Assembly: GCA_031422295.1 (NCBI GenBank)
Contig: JANOQM010000030.1
Span: 124,001-188,000, forward strand
Length of the DNA: 64,000 nucleotides
Direction of reading: 5' to 3'
Source of the DNA: JANOMH01 sp031422295
GTDB lineage: Bacteria; Pseudomonadota; Alphaproteobacteria; Rhodobacterales; Rhodobacteraceae
The position numbers were made by a program, and so were the translations under genes. How positions within the stretch are numbered: position 1 is the stretch's first letter; every line of letters begins with the position of its first letter. Under the pieces are notes generated by a model. That model ran no database searches and had not been told where the DNA came from. It was given only the letters and a program-made list of their open reading frames with translations. Positions 56,721 through 64,000 of this stretch are shown piece after piece.

Positions 56721-56910
56721 TCAGGTCAATGTCGCCCCGGCACAGGCCGATATCATCAAGTTCGCGGGCCGACAGACGCGACAGCGACTTGCGGGTGATG
56801 CGGGCATCGTTCCAGTCGGATACAGCGCCGAACATCGTCGTCATCAGGTGAGAGATCCGGGAGCCAGTCGAGGCGTCCGACAGAGAGCGGGTGGTGTCAT
56901 AAGCGGCCAT
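56695..56910 (-). CDS. DUF1127 small Arg-rich-type protein
   Basis: A 71-residue protein; the C-terminal DUF1127 domain reads WNDARITRKSLSRLSARELDDIGLCRGDIDLI. Such small proteins, common in alphaproteobacteria, have been linked to RNA metabolism and phosphate or stress response. ATG 56910 is used because it starts a family-like N-terminus (MAAYDTTRSLSDASTGSRISH). GGAAACTTGGCC just upstream is a possible ribosome site. Confidence 0.88.
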   Translation of the reverse strand: MAAYDTTRSLSDASTGSRISHLMTTMFGAVSDWNDARITRKSLSRLSARELDDIGLCRGDIDLIAAKSGRI

Positions 56911-57234
56911 GGCCAAGTTTCCTAATCGGGGCTGCTGCATTGCAGCGATGTGTCTTGATGCGCAGGAGATAGGATGCCCGCCAAATTTTCACCAGTTGCG
57001 AAATCGCATAGGTCTTATGCAAATTCTGCAGATCACGCCTAGTTGATAAGCTTATGTAAAACATTGGTAAAATTTTGCCTCTCGGGGTCGGAATCAAGAA
57101 TCGGGATGTCGCTTTCAGATAGCGATTGTGGCGCCACTGTGACTTTTGCTGCGACGCGGCGCAAATCCCCCCCTTTCCTCATGTTCCCCGTTTGTGCTAG
57201 ACTTGCAACACTACCAACAAAAAGCGGGGCGGGG
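56911..57234. other. 324-base gap between DUF1127 gene and ruvC
   Basis: No gene is supported here. It holds the promoters of the two divergent genes, is AT-richer than the surroundings, and includes short runs such as TAAAACATTGGTAAAATTTTG. CTAGAC near 57198-57203 might be the -10 for the ruv transcript. No RNA gene or operator could be identified. Confidence 0.4.
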
Positions 57235-57741
57235 ATGCGGGTTTTGGGGATTGATCCGGGGTTGCGCCACATGGGTTGGGGCGTGATCGAGGTCGATGGA
57301 CCCCGCATTCGCCATGTCGCCAATGGTGTCTGCACGTCTGTAGGCGATGATCTGGGCGTACGTCTGGTGTCGCTTTTTGACCAATTGACCGCTGTTCTGG
57401 CCACTTATACCCCGGATGCCGCTGCGGTTGAGCAGACCTTTGTCAACCGCGACGGGGCTGCCACGCTAAAGCTGGGGCAGGCGCGGGGGATCGCCATGCT
57501 GGTCCCCGCGCAAGCCGGATTGGCCGTGGGCGAATATGCCCCAAATGCCGTCAAGAAGGCTGTGGTCGGTGTTGGGCATGCCGATAAGGCGCAGATCGAT
57601 CACATGATCCGGCTGCATTTGCCGGGGGTGGTGCTGGCTGGCCCCGATGCGGCGGATGCCTTGGCCATTGCGATTTGTCATGCGCATCATCTTCAATCGG
57701 CCGGGCATTTGAGCCGGGCGATTTTGAGGGCTGCGGGATGA
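57235..57741 (+). CDS. ruvC: Holliday junction resolvase RuvC
   Basis: A 168-residue nuclease that cuts Holliday junctions. Catalytic acidic residues: D7 in GIDPGLRHMGWGVIE, E in AAVEQTFVNRDGAATLKLGQARG, and the C-terminal DAADALAIAICHAHH. It heads ruvC-ruvA-(orphan)-ruvB. GGGGCGGGG precedes ATG 57235. The stop overlaps ruvA by ATGA. Confidence 0.96.
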   Translation: MRVLGIDPGLRHMGWGVIEVDGPRIRHVANGVCTSVGDDLGVRLVSLFDQLTAVLATYTPDAAAVEQTFVNRDGAATLKLGQARGIAMLVPAQAGLAVGEYAPNAVKKAVVGVGHADKAQIDHMIRLHLPGVVLAGPDAADALAIAICHAHHLQSAGHLSRAILRAAG

Positions 57742-58403
57742 TTGGCAAGATTGCGGGGCGGCTGGATTACCGCGCGGCGGACCATGTGTTGATTGATGTG
57801 CGCGGGGTCGGCTATCTGGTCACGGTATCGGACCGGGTGATGGCGGCGCTGCCGCCTGTGGGCGAGGCGGTGGCACTTTATACTGATCTGCTGGTCCGCG
57901 AGGACCTGTTGCAATTGTTCGGGTTTCTGACCCTGGCCGAAAAGGAATGGCACCGCTTGCTGATGTCGGTCCAGGGCGTTGGGGCAAAGGCGTCGATGGC
58001 TATACTAGGCGCTTTGGGGCCAGACGGCGTGGGCCGGGCGATTGCTTTGGGTGATTGGTCTGCCGTGGCCCGCGCCAAAGGGATTGGCCCCAAGACGGCG
58101 CAGCGGATTGTGCTGGAGCTTAAGGATAAAGCCCCCGGCGTGATGGCGATGGGTGGGACTGTTCAGGCCGCCTTGGGCGATGAGGTGATCGAGGTGATTG
58201 AGCCCAAGCGCCGGGTCGCAACCCCGGTGCAGGCCGATCCGAAGGCCGAAGTCCAAGCCGAGGCTTTATCTGCCCTGACCAATCTGGGCTATGCCCCGTC
58301 CGAGGCGATGGCGGCCGTGGCCCGCGCTGCGGTCGAAGCGCCCGATGCCGCAACCCCGGCGCTGATCCGGGCTGCGCTGCGGCTGCTGGCGCCGAAGGGG
58401 TAG
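57738..58403 (+). CDS. ruvA: Holliday junction DNA helicase subunit RuvA
   Basis: A 221-residue junction-binding protein. OB domain (MIGKIAGRLDYRAADHVLIDVRGVGYLVTV), helix-hairpin-helix motifs (LLMSVQGVGAKASMAILGALG and ARAKGIGPKTAQRIVLELKDK) and the C-terminal RuvB-binding domain (ALSALTNLGYAPSEAMAAVARA). ATG 57738 overlaps the ruvC stop. Confidence 0.96.
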   Translation: MIGKIAGRLDYRAADHVLIDVRGVGYLVTVSDRVMAALPPVGEAVALYTDLLVREDLLQLFGFLTLAEKEWHRLLMSVQGVGAKASMAILGALGPDGVGRAIALGDWSAVARAKGIGPKTAQRIVLELKDKAPGVMAMGGTVQAALGDEVIEVIEPKRRVATPVQADPKAEVQAEALSALTNLGYAPSEAMAAVARAAVEAPDAATPALIRAALRLLAPKG

Positions 58404-58407
58404 GGGG

Positions 58408-58953
58408 ATGGGTTACGTTCCCCTTGGCATGCCGCGATTTCGCTTTGTCTATTACAATGGCGGAGAGATGCTGCTGATCCCGGCAAAACGGATTGTTGTA
58501 GCGATGATTTTTCTGACAGTGTGGCTGGGAGGATGGACGATCGGCGGGATTGCCGCCATGGGCGAACTGATTGAAGCGTTCGATCCGCTCCAAGCCATCG
58601 GGTTCGTTGCTTGGGCCTTTGGATGGACTTATGCCGGAAGCATTTTAACATGGATGTTGGCTGGCTCCGAGTCTGTGCGGATGCGGGGTGGTGATCTAGA
58701 GATCGGGTATGCGGTTTTCGGACTAGGACGACGCAAACTATTTCGTGGGGCCGATGTGAAGTCGCTTCAGACGTTGCCGGGGGCCGGAATTTGGCACAAG
58801 AGGCAGGCTCCGCCCATGCCGGTTTTTGGGCAATCGCGGGGAACCGTTCGTTTCAGTTATGGTTCGCGGACACAGTCATTTGGGTTCGGCTTGGATGAAA
58901 CCGAGGCCGCTGAGGTTATCGCCTGGCTGCGCAAGAGGTTGCCGAATGCATGA
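58408..58953 (+). CDS. Hypothetical membrane protein between ruvA and ruvB
   Basis: A 181-residue protein with two hydrophobic segments (IVVAMIFLTVWLGGWTIGGIAAM; IGFVAWAFGWTYAGSILTWML), then a region (ESVRMRGGDLEIGYAVFGLGRRKLFRGADVKSLQTLPG ... FGFGLDETEAAEVIAWLRKRL) that looks like a bacterial PH-like domain. It starts 5 bases after ruvA and overlaps ruvB by 8 bases, so it is co-transcribed. Function unknown; not part of the classic ruv locus. Confidence 0.75.
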   Translation: MGYVPLGMPRFRFVYYNGGEMLLIPAKRIVVAMIFLTVWLGGWTIGGIAAMGELIEAFDPLQAIGFVAWAFGWTYAGSILTWMLAGSESVRMRGGDLEIGYAVFGLGRRKLFRGADVKSLQTLPGAGIWHKRQAPPMPVFGQSRGTVRFSYGSRTQSFGFGLDETEAAEVIAWLRKRLPNA

Positions 58954-59977
58954 AGATGTAAACCCTGACCCCCTTATCCGCCCCGCGCCGCGCCCCGAGG
59001 ATGCCGACCGCGCCTTGCGCCCGCAGATGCTGGCTGAATTCATCGGGCAGGCCGATACCCGCGCCAATCTGCGGGTGTTCATCGATTCGGCCCGGATGCG
59101 CGGGCAGGCGATGGATCACACGCTGTTTTATGGCCCGCCTGGGCTGGGCAAAACCACTCTGGCGCAAATCATGGCCCGCGAACTGGGGGTTGGGTTTCGG
59201 ATGACCAGCGGTCCGGTTCTGGCCAAGGCAGGCGATCTGGCCGCCATTCTGACCAATCTTGAAGCCCGCGATGTGCTGTTTATTGATGAGATTCACCGGC
59301 TGTCCCCGATTGTCGAAGAAGTTTTATATCCCGCCCTTGAGGATTTCGAGCTGGATCTGGTCATTGGTGAGGGGCCGGCCGCCCGGACGGTGCGGATTGA
59401 ATTGCAGCCGTTTACGCTGGTCGGCGCGACAACCCGGCTGGGGTTACTGACCACGCCTTTAAGAGACCGCTTTGGCATTCCGACCCGGTTGGAGTTCTAT
59501 ACCGTGCCGGAATTGCACCAGATCGTCACCCGTGCGGCCCGGCTGATGGGCACGCCTGCCACGGATGATGGGGCACAGGAAATTGCCAGGCGGGCGCGGG
59601 GCACCCCCCGGATCGCGGGCCGTTTGCTGCGCCGGGTCGCGGATTTTGCGCTGGTTGAGGGCGACGGCACGGTGACGCAAGCAATTGCCGACCGGGCGCT
59701 GACCCGGCTGGGCGTGGATCATCTGGGGCTGGATGGCGCGGACCGGCGCTATTTGCGGCTGATTGCGGAAAGTTATCAGGGCGGGCCGGTGGGGGTGGAG
59801 ACCCTGAGTGCGGCCCTGAGCGAGCCACGCGATGCGCTGGAGGAAGTGATCGAGCCGTTCCTGCTGCAACAAGGGTTGATCCAACGCACGCCCCGGGGCC
59901 GGATGCTGGCCCGTGCGGCCTGGGCGCATCTGGGGCTGGAGGCGCCAAAAGGGCAAGGGGATTTGTTCGCGGGGTAA
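58946..59977 (+). CDS. ruvB: Holliday junction DNA helicase subunit RuvB
   Basis: A 343-residue AAA+ motor for branch migration. Walker A YGPPGLGKTTLAQIMAREL, Walker B DVLFIDEIHRL, sensor 1 GATTRLGLLT, Arg finger region TPLRDRFG and the winged-helix C-terminal domain (PFLLQQGLIQRTPRGRMLARAAWAHLG). ATG 58946 overlaps the orphan gene; ALRPQMLAEFIGQ starts the family core. Confidence 0.96.
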   Translation: MHEDVNPDPLIRPAPRPEDADRALRPQMLAEFIGQADTRANLRVFIDSARMRGQAMDHTLFYGPPGLGKTTLAQIMARELGVGFRMTSGPVLAKAGDLAAILTNLEARDVLFIDEIHRLSPIVEEVLYPALEDFELDLVIGEGPAARTVRIELQPFTLVGATTRLGLLTTPLRDRFGIPTRLEFYTVPELHQIVTRAARLMGTPATDDGAQEIARRARGTPRIAGRLLRRVADFALVEGDGTVTQAIADRALTRLGVDHLGLDGADRRYLRLIAESYQGGPVGVETLSAALSEPRDALEEVIEPFLLQQGLIQRTPRGRMLARAAWAHLGLEAPKGQGDLFAG

Positions 59978-60032
59978 AGGTGCGACATAATAACCCGTGG
60001 CATGTTCAACTAAGGGCAAAGGAGTGGGAAAT

Positions 60033-60746
60033 ATGTTTAAATCAGACACGATCCTGCCACGCTGGCTGATGATCTTGCTGGTGCCGTCACTGGCGCTGTT
60101 GATGCTTGTATTGTGGTCCACAGCGCATTGGCTGGCCCCGGTTTATTATGGTGTGATGGCCTTGCTGGGCTGGGCGCTGCTGGGGCAGGGGCGCTGGCGT
60201 TCTGTGCAGGCCCGGCTGCACCGTTTGCCCGGCCCCGTCTGGCTGCGCTGCATTCTGCTTGGCTATCTGGCCGTGGTGGCCGAAGAGATGCTGGTCGGCA
60301 CGAGCTATGCCTTGGCCGAAGGCAATTGGCCTGCCCAATGGTTTCCTCGCATGGCCCAGTTCGTTGCGTTCAATCTGCTGGCTTTTACCGGCGCGATTCT
60401 GGGGCTGGCGCTGGCCTATAGCCGCTTTCCCGGCCTGCGGCCCTGGCACTGGTTGTTGGCCGGGGGCTGGGGGCTGTTTGCCGAGCGGGTCTGGCTGATC
60501 GGCTGGGGCAATCCGATTGCCGGTGCCATCCTCGCCGCTCCGGCGATGGTGGTTTACGCAGTCATCCTCGCCCCGATGATGCTGTCGCTGCCGGTGCAAT
60601 CCGGCGTGGTCCGGGCCCCGCTATGGGGCGTGTTGCCGGTTTGGGGGGTCATGTTCCTCGCCTCGGTGCCGGCCGTGGCCGTACTGATCCTGCTTCGGTC
60701 GGCGTATCCTGCGGCCTTTCCATCCTGCGACTACATCCCGTGCTGA
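60033..60746 (+). CDS. Hypothetical integral membrane protein
   Basis: A 237-residue protein with six to seven hydrophobic segments (LMILLVPSLALLMLVLW; VYYGVMALLGWALLG; LRCILLGYLAVVAEEML; FVAFNLLAFTGAILGLALAY; LLAGGWGLFAERVW; AGAILAAPAMVVYAVILAPMMLSL; LWGVLPVWGVMFLASVPAVAVLILL). AEEMLVGTSYALAEG hints at a buried acidic pair. Not recognised. The stop overlaps the ybgC start (GTG 60740), so it is coupled to the tol operon. ATG 60033 has AAAGGAG. Confidence 0.75.
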   Translation: MFKSDTILPRWLMILLVPSLALLMLVLWSTAHWLAPVYYGVMALLGWALLGQGRWRSVQARLHRLPGPVWLRCILLGYLAVVAEEMLVGTSYALAEGNWPAQWFPRMAQFVAFNLLAFTGAILGLALAYSRFPGLRPWHWLLAGGWGLFAERVWLIGWGNPIAGAILAAPAMVVYAVILAPMMLSLPVQSGVVRAPLWGVLPVWGVMFLASVPAVAVLILLRSAYPAAFPSCDYIPC

Positions 60747-61147
60747 CACTCCCGCCGCATCAATTTGCATGCCGCGTCTATTACGAAGACACCGACCTTG
60801 CCGGGATCGTCTATTACGCGAATTATCTGAAATTCATCGAACGGGCGCGGACCGAATGGGTGCGCGGGCTGGGGGTTGATCAGGGGAAACTCAAATCCGA
60901 CGCAGGTGTCGTGTTTGCAGTACGCCGGGTCGAGGCGGAGTATCTGAGCCCCGCCCGGTTTGACGATGAACTGGTGGTGCAGACTGCGGTGCAGGTGGTC
61001 GGCGGGGCGCGGCTGGTGCTGCGGCAGAATGTTTTGCGGGGTGATGCCCTGCTGTTTTCGGCGCTGGTCACCCTAGTTGCCCTGACCGCCACAGGTGCGC
61101 CAACCCGCCTTCCGGCAGAGTTTCGCCAACGCATTGCCAAGTCATAG
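60740..61147 (+). CDS. ybgC: Tol-Pal-associated acyl-CoA thioesterase
   Basis: A 135-residue hot-dog-fold thioesterase. YYEDTDLAGIVYYANYLKFIERAR contains the catalytic Asp of the 4-hydroxybenzoyl-CoA/YbgC type (YxDTDxxGxVYxxNYL). Start GTG 60740 overlaps the upstream stop (60744-60746). As first gene of ybgC-tolQ-tolR-tolA-tolB it has the conserved position; acyl-CoA substrates and a role in phospholipid supply at the division site are inferred from the family. Confidence 0.93.
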   Translation: MLTLPPHQFACRVYYEDTDLAGIVYYANYLKFIERARTEWVRGLGVDQGKLKSDAGVVFAVRRVEAEYLSPARFDDELVVQTAVQVVGGARLVLRQNVLRGDALLFSALVTLVALTATGAPTRLPAEFRQRIAKS

Positions 61148-61260
61148 CCGAAAAAACATCATTGTGAGCCGTGTTTGGTTGGATTTCCCATTATAAATGC
61201 GCTAAGCCCGGTCCTAAGTGCGCCCCAAGATGGCCACATGGCGAGCAAAGAGCGAAAACT

Positions 61261-61932
<672 letters not shown>

Positions 61933-61934
61933 TC

Positions 61935-62447
61935 ATGGCCGCCGGGGTGATGAAGAAAGAAGGCGGGCGTCGGCGCAGGGGTCGCAGAAGCCAGCCGATG
62001 GCTGAGATCAATATCACGCCGATGGTGGATGTGATGCTGGTGCTGTTGATCATTTTCATGGTGGCGGCCCCACTGATGACCGTGGGTGTGCCAGTTGAAC
62101 TGCCCAAGACAGCGGCCAATGCCTTGCCGTCTGAGGAGGAGGAACCGCTGACCGTGACGATTACCGCCGAGGGGACCTTGAGCATTCAGAACACCGAAGT
62201 GGCCCCGTCCGAATTGATTGCCAAATTGCAGGCCATTGCCGCCGAACGCACCAGCGACCGGATTTTCCTGCGCGCCGATGGGGCCAATGAGTGGAACAAG
62301 GTGGCCGAAGTGATGGGCGCGCTGAATGCGGGCGGCTTTTCCAACATCGGCTTGGTCACGGACATTGGCGCGGGCGAGTTTGGCGGGGCGGCGATTGAGG
62401 CTCCGGCGATTGTGGACGGCACGATTATCGAAGATACGACGGAATAG
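61935..62447 (+). CDS. tolR: Tol-Pal system protein TolR
   Basis: A 170-residue ExbD/TolR protein with one membrane segment; the conserved Asp is in ITPMVDVMLVLLIIFMVAAPL. The periplasmic domain follows (TVTITAEGTLSIQNTEVAPSELIAKLQAI; RIFLRADGANEWNKVAEVMGALNAGGF). Two bases separate it from tolQ. Its N-terminus is basic (KKEGGRRRRGRRS), facing the cytoplasm. Confidence 0.95.
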   Translation: MAAGVMKKEGGRRRRGRRSQPMAEINITPMVDVMLVLLIIFMVAAPLMTVGVPVELPKTAANALPSEEEEPLTVTITAEGTLSIQNTEVAPSELIAKLQAIAAERTSDRIFLRADGANEWNKVAEVMGALNAGGFSNIGLVTDIGAGEFGGAAIEAPAIVDGTIIEDTTE

Positions 62448-62459
62448 GACCGCTTCAGG

Positions 62460-63629
62460 GTGGACACCATGGAACGCCGGTTCAGCTTTGGCACCTATAC
62501 TTCCGGGATCGCGCATGTGGTCCTGATTGCATGGCTGTTGCTGGGCTGGGGGCTGACGGCTGAACCTTTGCCATTTGAAGTGACCGAAGTGTCGGTTGTG
62601 TCGGGCGAAGAATATGATCGGCTCGTGGCTGCGACCACGCCGCAGCCTTCGACTGAGGAGCCTGTCGCACCGGATGCGCCTGCGGCAGAGGATGCCCCCG
62701 CGCCGGAGGCCCCCGTGGTGGAACCGCCGCCCGATCAGGTGACCCCGGATGCCCCGCCCCCCGCGACCGAGGACACGCCCCCCCCGGATGCGCCTCTGCC
62801 GATCGAGCCGCCGGCCGAAGGTGTAGAGGAGGCCCCGACCCAACCGCCGCAGCCTTTGGAAGAGGCTTTGCCAGACCCCACGTTGCCCGAAGCGATCCGC
62901 CCGGTATCCCGCCCGATTGACCGGGTGGCCCCCGAGGCAGTGCAACCGCCGCCCGAGGATGTGCCGGTGGCCGAGGTGGTGCAGGAGGCTGTGGTGCCGG
63001 ATGAGGCGGTCCCGCCTGCCGAGGTGGTTGAAGAGCCGTTGGAGGAGGCCGCCCCTGAGGCGGCGGCGACCGAGATTGTGACCGAGGCGGATGAACCTGC
63101 GACCGCGCCAGTGACGGCTTTGAGGCCCCCAGTGCGGCCCGAGCGGGTTGTGGCGGCGGCGGAAACGCCGGTCGAGGAACCGGCTGAGGCGGCAACAGTT
63201 GAAGAAAGCGTGGAGGCGCCGGATACGACTGCGGCGGATCAGGCGGCTGTGGCGGCGGCTTTGGAGGCGGCTTTGGCCGGTGGGTCGGAAGAGCCCGTGG
63301 CGGCCCAAGGCCCACCGATGACCGGGTCAGAGCGGGATGCGTTCCGGGTTGCCGTCAGTTCGTGCTGGAATGTCGATGTAGGGTCAGAGGCCGCGAGCGT
63401 AACGGTGACTGTCGGGTTCGAATTGGGCCGGGATGGCAAAGTTGTTGGCGATGTGCGCCAGATTGGCGGCAGTGGTGGGTCCGATGCGGCGATCCAAACG
63501 GCGTTTGGGGCGGCGCGGCGGGCGATTTTGCGTTGCCAGCAGGACGGGTTCCAATTGCCCGAGGATAAATATGAGCAATGGCGCGCGGTCGAGATGACCT
63601 TTGACCCCAATGGAATGCGTTTGCGGTGA
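62460..63629 (+). CDS. tolA: Tol-Pal system envelope-spanning protein TolA
   Basis: A 389-residue protein with one N-terminal membrane segment (GIAHVVLIAWLLLGWGLTAEPL), a long acidic Pro/Glu/Ala/Val-rich linker (about 60-285, e.g. PAPEAPVVEPPPDQVTPDAPP) and a C-terminal TolA/TonB-like domain (AFRVAVSSCWNVDVG ... VTVGFELGRDGKVVGDVRQIGG ... LRCQQDG). The linker spans the periplasm. Start either GTG 62460 or ATG 62469, with AGGGTGG before the latter. High-G+C linker gives long spurious antisense frames. Confidence 0.93.
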   Translation: MDTMERRFSFGTYTSGIAHVVLIAWLLLGWGLTAEPLPFEVTEVSVVSGEEYDRLVAATTPQPSTEEPVAPDAPAAEDAPAPEAPVVEPPPDQVTPDAPPPATEDTPPPDAPLPIEPPAEGVEEAPTQPPQPLEEALPDPTLPEAIRPVSRPIDRVAPEAVQPPPEDVPVAEVVQEAVVPDEAVPPAEVVEEPLEEAAPEAAATEIVTEADEPATAPVTALRPPVRPERVVAAAETPVEEPAEAATVEESVEAPDTTAADQAAVAAALEAALAGGSEEPVAAQGPPMTGSERDAFRVAVSSCWNVDVGSEAASVTVTVGFELGRDGKVVGDVRQIGGSGGSDAAIQTAFGAARRAILRCQQDGFQLPEDKYEQWRAVEMTFDPNGMRLR

Positions 63630-63760
63630 CAGAAATGGCGAACATCCGCACGGCCCTGAAACAATGGCAATTGCCTGCTGGCATTGATCCATTTCATGGC
63701 ATAATTGGGCAAACTGCGCATGTTGCGATCAAACGAGCCGAAAAAAAGAGGATAGACCTG

Positions 63761-64000
63761 ATGACCCGATTTCTGGCCGTTTTGTTGGCCCTGTTCATGG
63801 CGGGGCCGACACTGGCCCAAGGCCCGTTGCAGATTACCATCACTGATGGGGTGATCGAACCCCTGCCATTTGCTGCCCCGATCTTTCAGGCGGAAACCGG
63901 CGGTGCCGAGCAGTTGGCCGCTGATATCAGCCGTGTGGTGGCCGAGGATCTGGTGGGCACCGGCCTGTTCCGGCAGATCGGCCCGGATGCGTTTATCTCG
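63761..64000 (+). CDS. tolB: Tol-Pal system beta-propeller protein TolB, N-terminal part
   Basis: The first 80 residues lie in the window; the rest is beyond the right edge. Signal peptide MTRFLAVLLALFMAGPTLAQ, then the TolB box region and the N-terminal domain (LQITITDGVIEPLPFAAPIF ... DISRVVAEDLVGTGLFRQIGPDAFIS). AAGAGGA lies 8 bases upstream of ATG 63761. The order tolQ-tolR-tolA-tolB is standard; pal should follow. Confidence 0.93.
   Translation, partial: MTRFLAVLLALFMAGPTLAQGPLQITITDGVIEPLPFAAPIFQAETGGAEQLAADISRVVAEDLVGTGLFRQIGPDAFIS

Noticed and set aside
56911..57234. Small RNA or tRNA in the longest gap
   Set aside because: No cloverleaf, no strong hairpin with T tract and no conserved motif could be seen.

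Overview
The window is a compact, mostly operon-organised chromosomal stretch from an alphaproteobacterium, most likely a member of the Rhodobacteraceae (Roseobacter group). Supporting signs are the high G+C (60-70% in hand-counted core lines), the ruvC-ruvA-ruvB / ybgC-tolQ-tolR-tolA-tolB block, a phosphatidylcholine synthase, the xerC-DUF484 / fsa / priA neighbourhood, an LdtR-like MarR regulator next to sdhE, and many start-stop overlaps of the ATGA or TGATG kind. No rRNA, tRNA, CRISPR array or prophage was seen.

Layout. 0-4 kb: the edge of a possible secreted zinc peptidase, a BrnT/BrnA toxin-antitoxin pair whose toxin gene is frameshifted, an AT-rich orphan gene and parE. 4-10.8 kb: alpha/beta hydrolase, glutathione S-transferase, an epimerase plus 2OG-Fe(II) oxygenase pair, a DUF1007 plus NicO-type nickel/cobalt exporter pair and a MATE exporter. 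10.7-16 kb: a CDP-alcohol phosphotransferase with altered active-site residues, cdsA, two VOC proteins, aspartate aminotransferase, sdhE and the LdtR-like regulator. 16-19.5 kb: a Slam-like outer-membrane barrel translationally coupled to a candidate surface lipoprotein, then thyX.

19.6-22.2 kb is a small accessory island. It holds an AT-rich Panacea-domain antitoxin gene overlapping an unrecognised partner (candidate toxin), a REP-associated tyrosine transposase (RAYT) whose own reading frame contains the palindromes of its repeat family, and a Phd/Doc pair. 22-26 kb carries a DUF2177 membrane protein, a cold-shock protein, an ArsC/Spx-like protein and a bufferin (copper-binding RiPP-type) operon bufA1-bufB-bufC-doxX. 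26-44 kb carries thrS, an ABHD10-like hydrolase, tamA-tamB, truA, the ycjX-ycjF pair, an FAD monooxygenase, ileS and an alkyltransferase. 44-57 kb carries a DMT transporter, pcs, xerC, a DUF484 gene, a SulP-STAS-cNMP fusion, fsa, an NmrA-like/HxlR divergent pair, priA, msrA, prmA and small orphans. 57-64 kb is the ruv/tol block, cut inside tolB.

Two dispersed intergenic repeat families run through the window. One is a short palindrome with GTAAGGTGGGT / ACCCACCTTAC arms, with a GC-variant around the RAYT gene. The other is a GGATATTT...AAAAGAA element. The most unusual items are the Panacea pair with its unknown partner, the RAYT gene that contains its own repeats, the Slam/lipoprotein pair, the active-site-altered phosphotransferase and an internal low-G+C patch in the editing domain of ileS.
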